NCBI RefSeq assembly: GCF_039545135.1
Contig: NZ_BAABRU010000013.1
Span: forward strand, 1 to 64,000
Direction: 5' to 3'
DNA length: 64,000 nucleotides
Source of the DNA: Herpetosiphon gulosus
Lineage (GTDB): Bacteria; Chloroflexota; Chloroflexia; Chloroflexales; Herpetosiphonaceae
How positions within the stretch are numbered: the stretch's first letter is position 1; each line of letters starts with the position of its first letter. The position numbers and the translations under genes are program-made. The notes under the pieces are model-generated. The model saw nothing but the letters and a program-made list of their open reading frames with translations, ran no database searches and was not told where the DNA came from. Shown here piece after piece: positions 1 through 7,233 of this stretch.

Positions 1-237
1 ATGTGCAGAAATGTATGAGAGGCACCGTCGAGACGAGACGGACAACTGGGTTGCTGTGGAGGCCGTGTGAACGGTAGAGCAGACAACCGCAGACAGCCGA
101 GCGATCATCGGTTGCCGCGCGTCGGCAGGACGCGGGAGGGCAACGGATGGTGCAGGGACAGGCAGGACGGGACAGTGATGCGCGCGAAGGTGAATGAGGA
201 AGTCGTCAAGGTATGGGTGGTTGGAGTAAGGGCAGCC
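1..237 (+). rRNA. Divergent 23S rRNA 3' end (domain VI-like), 5' part outside window
   Basis: This stretch has no credible protein but carries, in the right order, remnants of the 3' domain of bacterial 23S rRNA. GTATGAGAGG (13-22) resembles the sarcin-ricin loop core GTACGAGAGG. CTGGGTTGCTGTG (46-58) resembles CTGGGTAGCTATG. AACCGCAGACAGC (85-97) resembles AACCGCTGAAAGC. A GGTAT..GG..GAG..GGGCAGCC stretch (about 210-236) resembles the closing GGTACTAATAGG..GAGGGCTTGACC. A 5S gene follows at once, as expected of an rRNA operon. The match departs from the bacterial consensus at positions that are normally almost invariant, and about 28 nt between the first two landmarks are missing. It could be a decayed copy or a specialised variant. 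The 3' boundary is approximate. Confidence 0.6.
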
Positions 238-241
238 AAAT

Positions 242-358
242 TGGTACGTGTCGAGGTGGTTGTGCCCCACGCTGCTCCATCCCGAACCAGGCCGTGAACG
301 CGACACACACCGAGGCTACTGCAGCACCCGCTGTGGGAACGTAGGAGGATGCGTACCG
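242..358 (+). rRNA. rrf: 5S rRNA, divergent copy
   Basis: A 117-nt segment fits 5S rRNA in length, order and folding. GGTACGT at 243-249 pairs with GCGTACC at 351-357 to form helix I. The loop C hallmark CCATCCCGAAC is intact. CCGAGGCTACTGCAG and GTGGGAACGTAGG correspond to the usual CCGATGGTACTGCGG and GTGGGAGAGTAGG on the two sides of helix IV and loop E. The segment after CCCGAAC reads CAGGCCGTGAACG rather than the common NCGGNAGTTAAG. It follows a divergent 23S-like 3' end with only a few bases between, and a strong terminator lies 9 nt downstream. A real 5S family member, but whether it enters ribosomes is unknown. Confidence 0.8.
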
Positions 359-366
359 CTCCACAG

Positions 367-400
367 AACCCTCGCTAGATAAAATCCAGCGAGGGTTTTT
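367..400 (+). terminator. Rho-independent terminator after 5S rRNA
   Basis: AACCCTCGCT and AGCGAGGGTT form a 10-bp stem around an 11-nt loop and are followed by a T run on the plus strand. It ends the rRNA transcript and separates it from the convergent dapB gene. The opposite strand lacks a comparable T run. Confidence 0.9.
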
Positions 401-405
401 ATTGT

Positions 406-1209
406 TTAATCTAAATCCAAGACATGCTCTAAACCACGTTTCAAGCCAACAAATGTATTGACCTTGCGAATTGCCAACAAGGCTCCATCAACATATGGTT
501 CAGCTCCATTGCCCGCCTCGTGGCGCAAAATCAGCTTTTGATCGGGCATGCCGAAAATCGCTTCAATGCTAATGACATAGCCTGGCAAACGGACTGAATG
601 TACCTGTTGCTCTGCCATTCGTGCACCACGGGTTGCTTGGTCGCCTACAATCTCTTCGGTTGGCACGGTTTGGGCTGAATCACGCACTTGGCCTAAGCGA
701 TAGGCTAATTCGCGGGCTGTTCCGCTCGGCGCATCGATTTTCTTGTCACTGGCATAATCGATAATTTCGCTATACGGAATGTAACGCGCTGCAATTGTGG
801 CAAATTTTTGCAATAACACCACGGTTAATGCAAAGTTGCCGACCGCTAGCACTCCACGTTGGGCTTTTAGCGCAGCCTCGTGGATTATGGCATAGGCTGC
901 ATCATCTAAGCCCGATGTGCCAATCACCACATGCGATCCCTGCGCCAAGGCTTGTAACACATTGTTGAGTGCTACAGCAGGCTTGGTGTATTCAACAAAC
1001 ACATCGCAGGGCTGGCTCAACGCTTCCTCGGCGGTGGCGAATACTGAACAATCCAGCTTAGGCTGATTCAAGACAATACCCAACTGTTGGCCTGCATGGC
1101 TACGTGATACTGCTGCAACCAAACTCAAATCATTGGTTTGGGCGATGCCTTGGGCAAGCGCCGAGCCAGCCCAGCCAGTTGCCCCAGCTAAACATACCCG
1201 AATTGACAT
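406..1209 (-). CDS. dapB: 4-hydroxy-tetrahydrodipicolinate reductase family protein (DapB-like)
   Basis: A 267-residue protein of normal DapB length. DapB makes tetrahydrodipicolinate with NAD(P)H in the lysine/diaminopimelate pathway. Visible are an N-terminal nucleotide-binding loop (AGATGWAG, residues 9-16), VVIGTSG (94-100), VGNFALTV (123-130) and the family signature KIDAPSGTA (157-165). The catalytic motif that normally reads HHxxK before DAPSG reads ASDKK here: the Lys (157) is kept but the two His positions are Ala153 and Ser154. The assignment to the fold is firm; the exact reaction is less so. The enzyme may use another proton donor or have drifted to a related substrate. It is transcribed towards the rRNA terminator, downstream of groEL with a terminator between. 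Confidence 0.8.
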   Translation of the reverse strand: MSIRVCLAGATGWAGSALAQGIAQTNDLSLVAAVSRSHAGQQLGIVLNQPKLDCSVFATAEEALSQPCDVFVEYTKPAVALNNVLQALAQGSHVVIGTSGLDDAAYAIIHEAALKAQRGVLAVGNFALTVVLLQKFATIAARYIPYSEIIDYASDKKIDAPSGTARELAYRLGQVRDSAQTVPTEEIVGDQATRGARMAEQQVHSVRLPGYVISIEAIFGMPDQKLILRHEAGNGAEPYVDGALLAIRKVNTFVGLKRGLEHVLDLD

Positions 1210-1255
1210 AAAAAATCCTTCTAAATTGTGCCAACTCTATGATACAGGTTAAAGC

Positions 1256-1291
1256 AAAACCCCCGTTGTTCAGTTGAACAACAGGGGTTTT
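1256..1291 (-). terminator. Terminator downstream of groEL
   Basis: On the minus strand AAAACCCCTGTTGTTC and GAACAACGGGGGTTTT form a long stem around a short loop. It lies 20 nt past the groEL stop and before dapB. The stem arms are nearly symmetrical, so it may also work on the plus strand. Confidence 0.8.
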
Positions 1292-1311
1292 GGGTTGCCA
1301 CTTGGGCTGGA

Positions 1312-2955
1312 TTAGAAATCCATGCCGCCCATGCCACCCATACCGCCAGGAGCTGGTGCAGCTTCTTTTTCTGGGATATCGGCGACCAAGGCATCGGTGG
1401 TCAAGATCATCGAGGCAATCGAGACGGCGTTTTGCAAGGCCGAGCGAGTTACCTTGGCTGGGTCGATGATACCCATTTCGACCATTGAGCCATATTCGCC
1501 AGTGATGACGTTGTAGCCAAGGGTTGAGTCGCCTTGATCTTTTTGCAAGCGGCGCACGGTGTCGATAATCACGGCACCATCTTCACCAGCGTTGCGAGCC
1601 AATTGGCGAATTGGTTCTTCCAAGGCGCGGCGCAGAATCAAGACAGCAGCTTTTTCGTCTTGGTTGGCTGGCACAACGCTATCCAAGGCTGGCAACACGC
1701 TCAACAAGGCAATCCCGCCACCAGGTACGATACCTTCTTCAACAGCTGCACGAGCGGTTGAGAGCGCATCTTCGACGCGGTGCTTGCGTTCTTTCAATTC
1801 TGGCTCGGTTGCAGCACCAACCTTGAGCACTGCCACGCCACCAGCCAATTTGGCCAAGCGTTCTTGCAGTTTCTCGCGATCGAAATCGCTGGTGGTAGTT
1901 TCAATTTGAGCACGAATTTGTTCGATCCGAGCTTTGATTGCTTCTTCGTCGCCGCGGCCTTCGATAACCGTGGTTTCGTCTTTGTTGGCAATCACGCGGC
2001 GAGCGCGGCCCAAATCTTCGACCGTGGCGCTGTCAAGCTTGCGGCCAATTTCTTCGCTGATAACCGTACCACCGGTGAGGATGGCAATATCTTGCAACAT
2101 GGCTTTGCGGCGATCGCCGAAGCCAGGCGCTTTGATTGCCAACACGTTGATCGTGCCGCGCAATTTGTTCAACACGAGGGTTGGCAAGGCTTCGCCGTCG
2201 ATGTCTTCAGCGATAATTACGAAGTTCTTGGTGAATTGCAAGACTTTTTCGAGCACTGGCAAGATTTCTTGGATCGAGCTGATCTTCTTGTCGGTGATCA
2301 AAATGTAAGGGTCTTCCAAATCTGATTCCATGCGGTCGCTGTTGGTGACGAAGTAGGCTGAGATGTAGCCACGATCGAATTGCATACCTTCGGTATATTC
2401 GGTTTCGTAGCCCAAGCCTTTGCCTTCTTCAACGGTGATAACGCCGTCTTTACCAACTTTGTCCATCACTTCAGCAATCAAATCGCCAATTGACGAATCG
2501 GCAGCTGAGATGGTGGCAACGCTTGAGATGTCGGTGCGATCGTTGACTGGCTTGGCCAAATCGCGGATTGCTTGCAACAAAACGGCAGTGCCTTTGTCCA
2601 AGCCACGCTTGATCATCATCGAGTTAGCGCCAGCAGCCACTTGGCGTAAGCCTTCGTGGACAATTGCTTGAGCCAAAACGGTTGCGGTGGTCGTACCGTC
2701 ACCAGCAACATCGTTGGTTTTGGTTGCGGCTTCAACCAACAAGCGAGCGCCCATGTTTTCAAATGGGTCTTTCAATTCGATTTCTTTAGCAACGGTAACG
2801 CCGTCGTGGGTTACGGTTGGTGAGCCGAATTTTTTATCGATAGCGACGTTGCGACCGCGTGGCCCCAAGGTCGTCTTAACTGCATCTGCAACCACATCCA
2901 CGCCACGTTTGAGAGCGCGGCGGGCTTCTTCATTAAAAGCAACTTGCTTTGCCAT
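1312..2955 (-). CDS. groL: Chaperonin GroEL (Hsp60)
   Basis: A 547-residue group I chaperonin that folds cytosolic proteins in an ATP-driven double ring with GroES. It starts [13 protein letters not shown] and contains the ATP-binding [10 protein letters not shown] and the [11 protein letters not shown] block with the catalytic Asp. It ends in a GGM-rich tail ([11 protein letters not shown]), typical of GroEL. The start is set by an AGGAGG site before ATG. It is the second gene of the groES-groEL operon, 38 nt after groES, under the CIRCE-controlled promoter upstream of groES. Full length, with no sign of damage. Confidence 0.98.
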   Translation of the reverse strand: MAKQVAFNEEARRALKRGVDVVADAVKTTLGPRGRNVAIDKKFGSPTVTHDGVTVAKEIELKDPFENMGARLLVEAATKTNDVAGDGTTTATVLAQAIVHEGLRQVAAGANSMMIKRGLDKGTAVLLQAIRDLAKPVNDRTDISSVATISAADSSIGDLIAEVMDKVGKDGVITVEEGKGLGYETEYTEGMQFDRGYISAYFVTNSDRMESDLEDPYILITDKKISSIQEILPVLEKVLQFTKNFVIIAEDIDGEALPTLVLNKLRGTINVLAIKAPGFGDRRKAMLQDIAILTGGTVISEEIGRKLDSATVEDLGRARRVIANKDETTVIEGRGDEEAIKARIEQIRAQIETTTSDFDREKLQERLAKLAGGVAVLKVGAATEPELKERKHRVEDALSTARAAVEEGIVPGGGIALLSVLPALDSVVPANQDEKAAVLILRRALEEPIRQLARNAGEDGAVIIDTVRRLQKDQGDSTLGYNVITGEYGSMVEMGIIDPAKVTRSALQNAVSIASMILTTDALVADIPEKEAAPAPGGMGGMGGMDF

Positions 2956-2993
2956 TGGTAAATAATCCTCCTAAGAAGCGTCGCGAATTAGCC

Positions 2994-3296
2994 TTAGCCT
3001 TGAACGACGGCCAAAATATCTTTTTCAGCCAAAATCAAATAATCTTCGTCGTCCAACTTGATCTCGGTGCCAGCATATTTGGCAAACAGCACCCGATCAC
3101 CAACTTGCACTGCAACTGGCACGCGCTTGCCGTTATCATCCAACTTGCCTTCACCAACGGCCACAACGAGGCCTTCTTGAGGCTTTTCTTTATTCGCTGT
3201 GTCGGGCAGGAACAAGCCACTTTTGGTTTTTTCTTCTTTGGCTTGAGGCTTGATCACCACACGATCGGCCAAGGGGCGAATCCGGAAATCAGACAT
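2994..3296 (-). CDS. groS: Co-chaperonin GroES (Hsp10)
   Basis: A 100-residue GroES that caps the GroEL ring. It starts with [12 protein letters not shown], has the mobile-loop stretch [16 protein letters not shown] (residues 18-33) and [18 protein letters not shown] near the C terminus, all typical. An AAGGAGGA ribosome-binding site precedes the ATG. First gene of the operon with groEL; the leader carries one CIRCE operator, and a second lies upstream of the -35 box. Confidence 0.98.
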   Translation of the reverse strand: MSDFRIRPLADRVVIKPQAKEEKTKSGLFLPDTANKEKPQEGLVVAVGEGKLDDNGKRVPVAVQVGDRVLFAKYAGTEIKLDDEDYLILAEKDILAVVQG

Positions 3297-3323
3297 GGTT
3301 ATGTGTCCTCCTTAGTTGACCAT

Positions 3324-3350
3324 TTAGCAATCTACTGTGATGAGTGCTAA
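3324..3350 (-). promoter_or_regulatory. CIRCE operator (proximal) of groES-groEL
   Basis: TTAGCAATC-N9-GAGTGCTAA differs from the CIRCE consensus TTAGCACTC-N9-GAGTGCTAA at one base. It lies just downstream of the predicted transcription start, where bound HrcA would block initiation or clearance. CIRCE is the known target of the heat-shock repressor HrcA; no hrcA gene lies in this window. Confidence 0.88.
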
Positions 3351-3361
3351 ATCCAAGTGCT

Positions 3362-3390
3362 AGTGTATGTGGTTCTATTAAGCTTGTCAA
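3362..3390 (-). promoter_or_regulatory. Sigma70-type promoter of groES-groEL
   Basis: On the minus strand TTGACA (3385-3390) and TACACT (3362-3367) are separated by exactly 17 nt. The box pair sits between the two CIRCE operators and about 65 nt upstream of the groES start. The -35 is perfect and the -10 matches TATAAT at four of six bases. Confidence 0.85.
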
Positions 3391-3398
3391 GGCTGTGT

Positions 3399-3425
3399 TT
3401 ATCACTCTTGGGCTGAGAGTGCTAA
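3399..3425 (-). promoter_or_regulatory. CIRCE operator (distal) of groES-groEL
   Basis: TTATCACTC-N9-GAGTGCTAA has one mismatch to the CIRCE consensus. It lies 9 nt upstream of the -35 box, so the promoter is bracketed by two operators. The mismatch falls in the left arm, as in the proximal copy, but at another base. The rest of the gap to the next gene at 3618 shows nothing recognisable. Confidence 0.85.
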
Positions 3426-3617
3426 AGCGATTTAGCTCATTCTGAAGGGCAAAAATCGTGCTGCTAGCCTGATTTAGCTGCGTTAAGCGATTGTTAGAAT
3501 TGAGTAAAATCGTAGCAAGCGTGCTCATTTGACCAAGCCTGTTACTTTTTGCGCATCATCAACGATGTATTGAGTGCAAGGCCATTGCAGATTCAGACTA
3601 TATGAGGAGGCTGATGT

Positions 3618-4211
3618 ATGGCATTGATCCAGCGGCTCGTTGCAGAAACAACGCCATTCGATCAGCAAACTCGTGATGATCATCGTGATGTGGCGTTGGC
3701 AGTGGCGGGCGATCATGAGGCCTTTTTGCGCTTGTACCAACGCTATATCACGCCTGTTTATCGGTTTCTGATGGCCCGTTTGCAACAGCACCACGATGCT
3801 GAGGAAGTTGCGGCGCTAGCCTTCGAGCGAGCTTGGCAGAGCCTTGCTCAATTCAAGCCCAATGGGCCATTTGTTGGCTGGCTATTTACGATTGTGCGGC
3901 GCTGTTTGGTCGATTTCTATCGGCGAGGCCAACGAAGTCGCCAGCAAACCCAATTATCAGCTGAATTGGCGAGCCAGCAAGCTTCGCCCGAATTAACTAT
4001 GCTTGAGCTTGAACAACAGCGTTTATTGCATCAAGCCCTAGCCCAACTTACCCCTGAACAGCAAGAGTTGCTTCAACTGCGCTTTTTTGCCCAATTGCCT
4101 TATGCCACAATTGCCCAAATTCTGGGCAAACGCGAGGCTGCGGTCAAAATGGCCGCCTATCGAGCGCTTGAACAACTCAAACGGAGGCTCACCGATGACC
4201 AATCAATCTGA
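3618..4211 (+). CDS. RNA polymerase sigma factor, ECF type
   Basis: A 197-residue ECF sigma factor. Region 2 spans about residues 35-90 (LYQRYITPVYRFL, AEEVAALAFERAWQSL, FVGWLFTIVRRCLVDFYRR). Region 4 spans about 137-192 (LTPEQQELLQLRFF, YATIAQILGKREAAVKMAAYRALEQLKRRL) and holds the helix-turn-helix for the -35 box. GAGGAGG lies just upstream of the ATG. The last bases overlap the start of the next gene by 17 nt, so the two are almost certainly co-translated. That gene encodes a single-pass membrane protein, the usual position of a cognate anti-sigma factor. Target genes are not visible. Confidence 0.93.
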   Translation: MALIQRLVAETTPFDQQTRDDHRDVALAVAGDHEAFLRLYQRYITPVYRFLMARLQQHHDAEEVAALAFERAWQSLAQFKPNGPFVGWLFTIVRRCLVDFYRRGQRSRQQTQLSAELASQQASPELTMLELEQQRLLHQALAQLTPEQQELLQLRFFAQLPYATIAQILGKREAAVKMAAYRALEQLKRRLTDDQSI

Positions 4212-5115
4212 GCTTGAGCATGCTTTGGCTGAGCTAGAAACGAGCGAGCTTGTCCAGCAATTAATCGGGCAATCCCAGCGATTCAGCCCATCACAAGCAA
4301 CAATTCAACAAATTCAGGCTGGACTCCAGCCACCAATTAAGCGAGGAAATTTCATGCAAACATTGTTTAAACAGCGGCCAGTTCGTGCGCTTGCCATGGC
4401 GGCCTGTAGTGTCGCCATGGCCTTGGGATTAGGATTTGGCCTCAATCAACCAACCCATAGCGTTTCAGCCGCCGAGTTGCTACAACGCGCCGAAACCTTT
4501 GCTAGCCAGCCAATTGTGGCTAATGGCAAGGCTCGTCATATCGCGATTGAAATTTCGACCACCGGCAGCGATGGTCAAATCGATGAGCATTATCGCGATG
4601 AGATTTGGCTGGTGCAAGGCCAATCGCATATTTTGCTCTATCAACCAGCCCGCCAATCGCTGAACGGTCAACCAGTCGGCTATCAAATGGGGCCAACCAT
4701 CGTCGATGAAAACTACTTTTGGAATTACAACGCCCACGATAATACTTCAGTCAAAGCACCGTTCGACGAATGTTCGATTAGCTTGGAACAATGGGTAGGC
4801 AGTGTGGCGTTTGGCTCAGACAGCAATTTCCCCAATGCCACAATCATTGGCACTGAAGAACTTGATGGTCGCCAGCTCACCGTTGTCGATCTTGGCAGCA
4901 CTATTGGCACAGCTTGGATTGATGCCAATACTGGCCAGATTTGGAAATTTACCAGTAGCCAGACCTATGAAGGCCTGACGACTGAAACCTTGGTGCAATT
5001 TACGGTTGATGAAACAGTTGAATTGGATGCGCTGCCCGCTGAATGGCAAACCTATACCGCCCCCGCTGGCAGCCCAATCATCGAGCAAACTACGCCATAT
5101 TGTATTTACGGCTAG
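4195..5115 (+). CDS. Membrane-anchored protein partnered with ECF sigma factor (possible anti-sigma factor)
   Basis: About 306 residues. The ATG at 4195 is chosen because it follows GGAGG within the sigma gene; a longer reading from 4087 would lie inside the sigma region 4 coding sequence and is rejected. The first 65 residues are cytoplasmic, followed by one hydrophobic segment (ALAMAACSVAMALGLGFGL). The exported part starts at SAAELLQRAETFA and resembles the beta-rich, LolA/MucB-like domains found behind sigma genes, but no family could be assigned. The overlap with the sigma gene and the topology suggest that it holds or senses for the sigma factor. A ZAS-type His/Cys motif was not seen. 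It ends in a convergent 3-nt overlap with the next gene. Confidence 0.7.
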   Translation: MTNQSELEHALAELETSELVQQLIGQSQRFSPSQATIQQIQAGLQPPIKRGNFMQTLFKQRPVRALAMAACSVAMALGLGFGLNQPTHSVSAAELLQRAETFASQPIVANGKARHIAIEISTTGSDGQIDEHYRDEIWLVQGQSHILLYQPARQSLNGQPVGYQMGPTIVDENYFWNYNAHDNTSVKAPFDECSISLEQWVGSVAFGSDSNFPNATIIGTEELDGRQLTVVDLGSTIGTAWIDANTGQIWKFTSSQTYEGLTTETLVQFTVDETVELDALPAEWQTYTAPAGSPIIEQTTPYCIYG

Positions 5116-5663
5116 TTTTCAAGCGATTCTAGGCGCAGTACAGTTGCTCCTTGCTCATTGACTTCAACGATCATCACCGCGCAGCCTGCCTCAATTGCTC
5201 GGCCACCAAGCGCTCGGGCATTGATGCGGGCTGCGCCTTTTTGATGTTCATAGGCGACTATCCCAAAGCCATCGATGGGCAAAGCTTCGACTACCACGCC
5301 CAATTGGCCGATTGGCCCAACTTTGCTTTGCGCCGTACCTGCTTGTTGCACAATGCTGCGTTCGATGATCATTCGATAAAGCAATAAACCAACCGCTAAG
5401 CCCCCAGCCAAGGCAATTAAGCCACTTAACCACCAATTGACCCCAGCACCACGGGCCAAAAAGCCCACCCCAGCAGCCGTGATTAGCCAGCTCGCCAAAA
5501 CCAAAGGCTGAATAAATAACCAACGCGACGAGCGTTGCATCCGTTCGAGCGAAGGCCAGAGCGGCTGGCGGCGAATTTTGGTGATCGCAATAATTGCTAA
5601 ACCTAAACCGAGCGCCGCCAAATAAAACCATTGATCAAGCGTCAAAATGGCTGATCCTTTCAA
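5112..5663 (-). CDS. NfeD-like membrane protein with C-terminal OB-fold domain
   Basis: A 183-residue protein with an N-terminal hydrophobic segment, a pair of further membrane segments (about residues 50-95), and a soluble C-terminal domain of about 70 residues. That domain has GPIGQLGVVVEALPIDGFGIV, ARINARA and CAVMIVEVNEQGATVLRLE, the pattern of the NfeD OB-fold domain. NfeD proteins work with membrane band-7/stomatin proteins in membrane quality control; no such partner is nearby. The gene lies 14 nt past the phosphoesterase upstream of it and is probably co-transcribed with it. Confidence 0.65.
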   Translation of the reverse strand: MKGSAILTLDQWFYLAALGLGLAIIAITKIRRQPLWPSLERMQRSSRWLFIQPLVLASWLITAAGVGFLARGAGVNWWLSGLIALAGGLAVGLLLYRMIIERSIVQQAGTAQSKVGPIGQLGVVVEALPIDGFGIVAYEHQKGAARINARALGGRAIEAGCAVMIVEVNEQGATVLRLESLEN

Positions 5664-5677
5664 GTTGCAAGGGGATG

Positions 5678-6427
5678 TTAATCATCGAGCTGGGCGCGGC
5701 CTGTTTGCAGCCAACGAGCCAAATTTTCACGGCCATTGCGCTGAGCAGTAGCGGCGGCCTGTTGCCAAGCGTAGCCAATCGCATAATGCTCCACCTGCCA
5801 GCCTTGGGCGTTGCGTTCGACGATCGCATAGCGGGCATGCGGGCTGCCTGCTTCCATAATATGTGGATAAGGCTGGTCATCATTATACGCAGGGATGCCA
5901 ACGCTGCCTGGGTTGACGATCAACTGGCCGTTGCTAAGCTGCACGGTGCGGGCGATATGGCTATGACCACAAACGATCAGCGATTGGCTGATGCCTTGAA
6001 TTGCGACGCAAATTGCTTTCTCAGAATGCAGCAATACCCCGTGCGGTGTGACATGCTCCAGTAAATAGGTGGTGTCGCTGCTTGGTGTTCCGTGGCAGCA
6101 AAAGATATCATCAACAATCGCTGTGGCTGGCTGGTTGGCAAGCCAATTGCGCTCGTTTGGGCCTAAATCAGCCTGAACAAAGCGATAACTCAGGTTTTGT
6201 TGCTCTGGTGCAACATCCTCAAACAGGATGCGATCTTGGTTGCCACTGATTGAGATGTTGGCAACTTGGGCTAGTTGTTCAGCGCACCAGCGTGGCTGCA
6301 ACACGCTATACACACTATCACCGAGGTTGATTATCTGATCAACCTTACGCTGACCAAGATCAGTCAAAACAGCGGCTAAAGCCAAGCGATTGCCATGAAC
6401 ATCGGCCAAAAGTGCCCAGCGTGGCAT
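5678..6427 (-). CDS. Calcineurin-like metallophosphoesterase
   Basis: About 249 residues. All family motifs are present: DVHGN, GDSVY, GNQD in place of GNHE/D, CCHGTPS, CGHSHIAR and NPGSVGIP. This is the layout of the YfcE/MJ0936-like phosphodiesterase group, which binds two metal ions and cleaves phosphodiesters; the substrate cannot be told from sequence. The ATG at 6427 is chosen over a TTG two codons upstream because GGAG lies 8 nt before it. It lies 15 nt past the TOPRIM gene in the same direction, though the GC content is normal here, unlike the AT-rich genes upstream. Confidence 0.85.
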   Translation of the reverse strand: MPRWALLADVHGNRLALAAVLTDLGQRKVDQIINLGDSVYSVLQPRWCAEQLAQVANISISGNQDRILFEDVAPEQQNLSYRFVQADLGPNERNWLANQPATAIVDDIFCCHGTPSSDTTYLLEHVTPHGVLLHSEKAICVAIQGISQSLIVCGHSHIARTVQLSNGQLIVNPGSVGIPAYNDDQPYPHIMEAGSPHARYAIVERNAQGWQVEHYAIGYAWQQAAATAQRNGRENLARWLQTGRAQLDD

Positions 6428-6442
6428 ATACAAATCTCCAAA

Positions 6443-7231
6443 TTAAGCTGAATCAGGTAAATTGAACAACCGTTTGATCCAATTGATAAATAATGCAACC
6501 GATTCACGTTCTAAATCTAAAGCTGCGTGGTTGCGCTCTATGGCTTTGCTCATTTGGACGACTGGATTTTTCTGCCAAGCCAGCCATGTGAATATTTGGG
6601 CTTTACGTAAATCCTTTTCAGTAAACATAAGCGATCTTAAGTCGGCTTTTTCACGGACAGCGCTGATTGTGTGTTGAACTTCTTGCCAGAGCGCATCATC
6701 AGGCCGAATCAGGCTGATAAAAAAATCTTCGATTGTGCCTTGATCGCGGTTATTTGGCATAATCCACACGCCGATGCGTGGTTGGTCAACGGCGTGCAGC
6801 ACTAAACCCTCGACGGGAATGATTGGAGCTACATCAGTGTACGTTTCAGCTAATATCGTATGGACTTGAGCATAGGTTTTTTGAGCATCTTTATCGGCAT
6901 CAAGAATTAAGCCAATCACAATATCATCATTTTCATCATCTTGTTGCATTAAACGAACCCGTAATTCTTCGATAATTGCGATTTTATCGTGGGTTTGTTG
7001 CTGGCTATCATTAAAACCACTGAATATAAATTCTAAATTGTGGATAACTTTTTCTTTACTGCCCGATTGTTCAATACGTAAACGGGTATCATTATGTTTA
7101 ATAATTAATGCTTTATCATGATCGTCTTGGCTTGGATTATTGATGGTTGAGTTAAGTTTACGCTTGATTAATTCGATCAAAATAAATTTGTCGTTGCTGC
7201 CCTCAACCAGAATTAAATTAATCTGTCCCAT
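6443..7231 (-). CDS. TOPRIM-fold protein (DUF3226/DUF4435-like), partner of ATPase
   Basis: A 262-residue protein. It opens with a beta strand and VEGSND (Glu10), then DADKD (Asp111, 113, 115), the E...DxD pattern of TOPRIM nucleases and topoisomerases. PVEGLVLHAVDQPRIGVWIMPNN and GTIEDFF follow, which I associate with the DUF3226 branch. It starts 2 nt after the ATPase gene ends, so the two form one unit. In OLD and PARIS systems an ABC-type ATPase senses infection and a TOPRIM domain, fused or separate, is the nuclease effector. By analogy this is a candidate effector; no activity is shown by the sequence alone. Confidence 0.75.
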   Translation of the reverse strand: MGQINLILVEGSNDKFILIELIKRKLNSTINNPSQDDHDKALIIKHNDTRLRIEQSGSKEKVIHNLEFIFSGFNDSQQQTHDKIAIIEELRVRLMQQDDENDDIVIGLILDADKDAQKTYAQVHTILAETYTDVAPIIPVEGLVLHAVDQPRIGVWIMPNNRDQGTIEDFFISLIRPDDALWQEVQHTISAVREKADLRSLMFTEKDLRKAQIFTWLAWQKNPVVQMSKAIERNHAALDLERESVALFINWIKRLFNLPDSA

Positions 7232-7233
7232 TG

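Noticed and set aside
1-240. RNase P RNA, SRP RNA or tmRNA
   Set aside because: Considered because of AGAGCAGACAACCGC and ACAGAACCC, which faintly recall RNase P RNA. The GAGGAAAGTC core is missing, and the 23S/5S landmarks in order fit better.
67-308. Short open frames on both strands over the rRNA region
   Set aside because: Arg-rich, low-complexity products without a ribosome-binding site, overlapping the rRNA landmarks.
1780-2325. Open frames antisense to groEL
   Set aside because: Mirror frames of a strongly biased coding sequence; no ribosome-binding site and no family match.
4087-4194. Longer N terminus of the sigma-factor partner
   Set aside because: It lies wholly inside the sigma region 4 code, and the ATG at 4195 has its own GGAGG.
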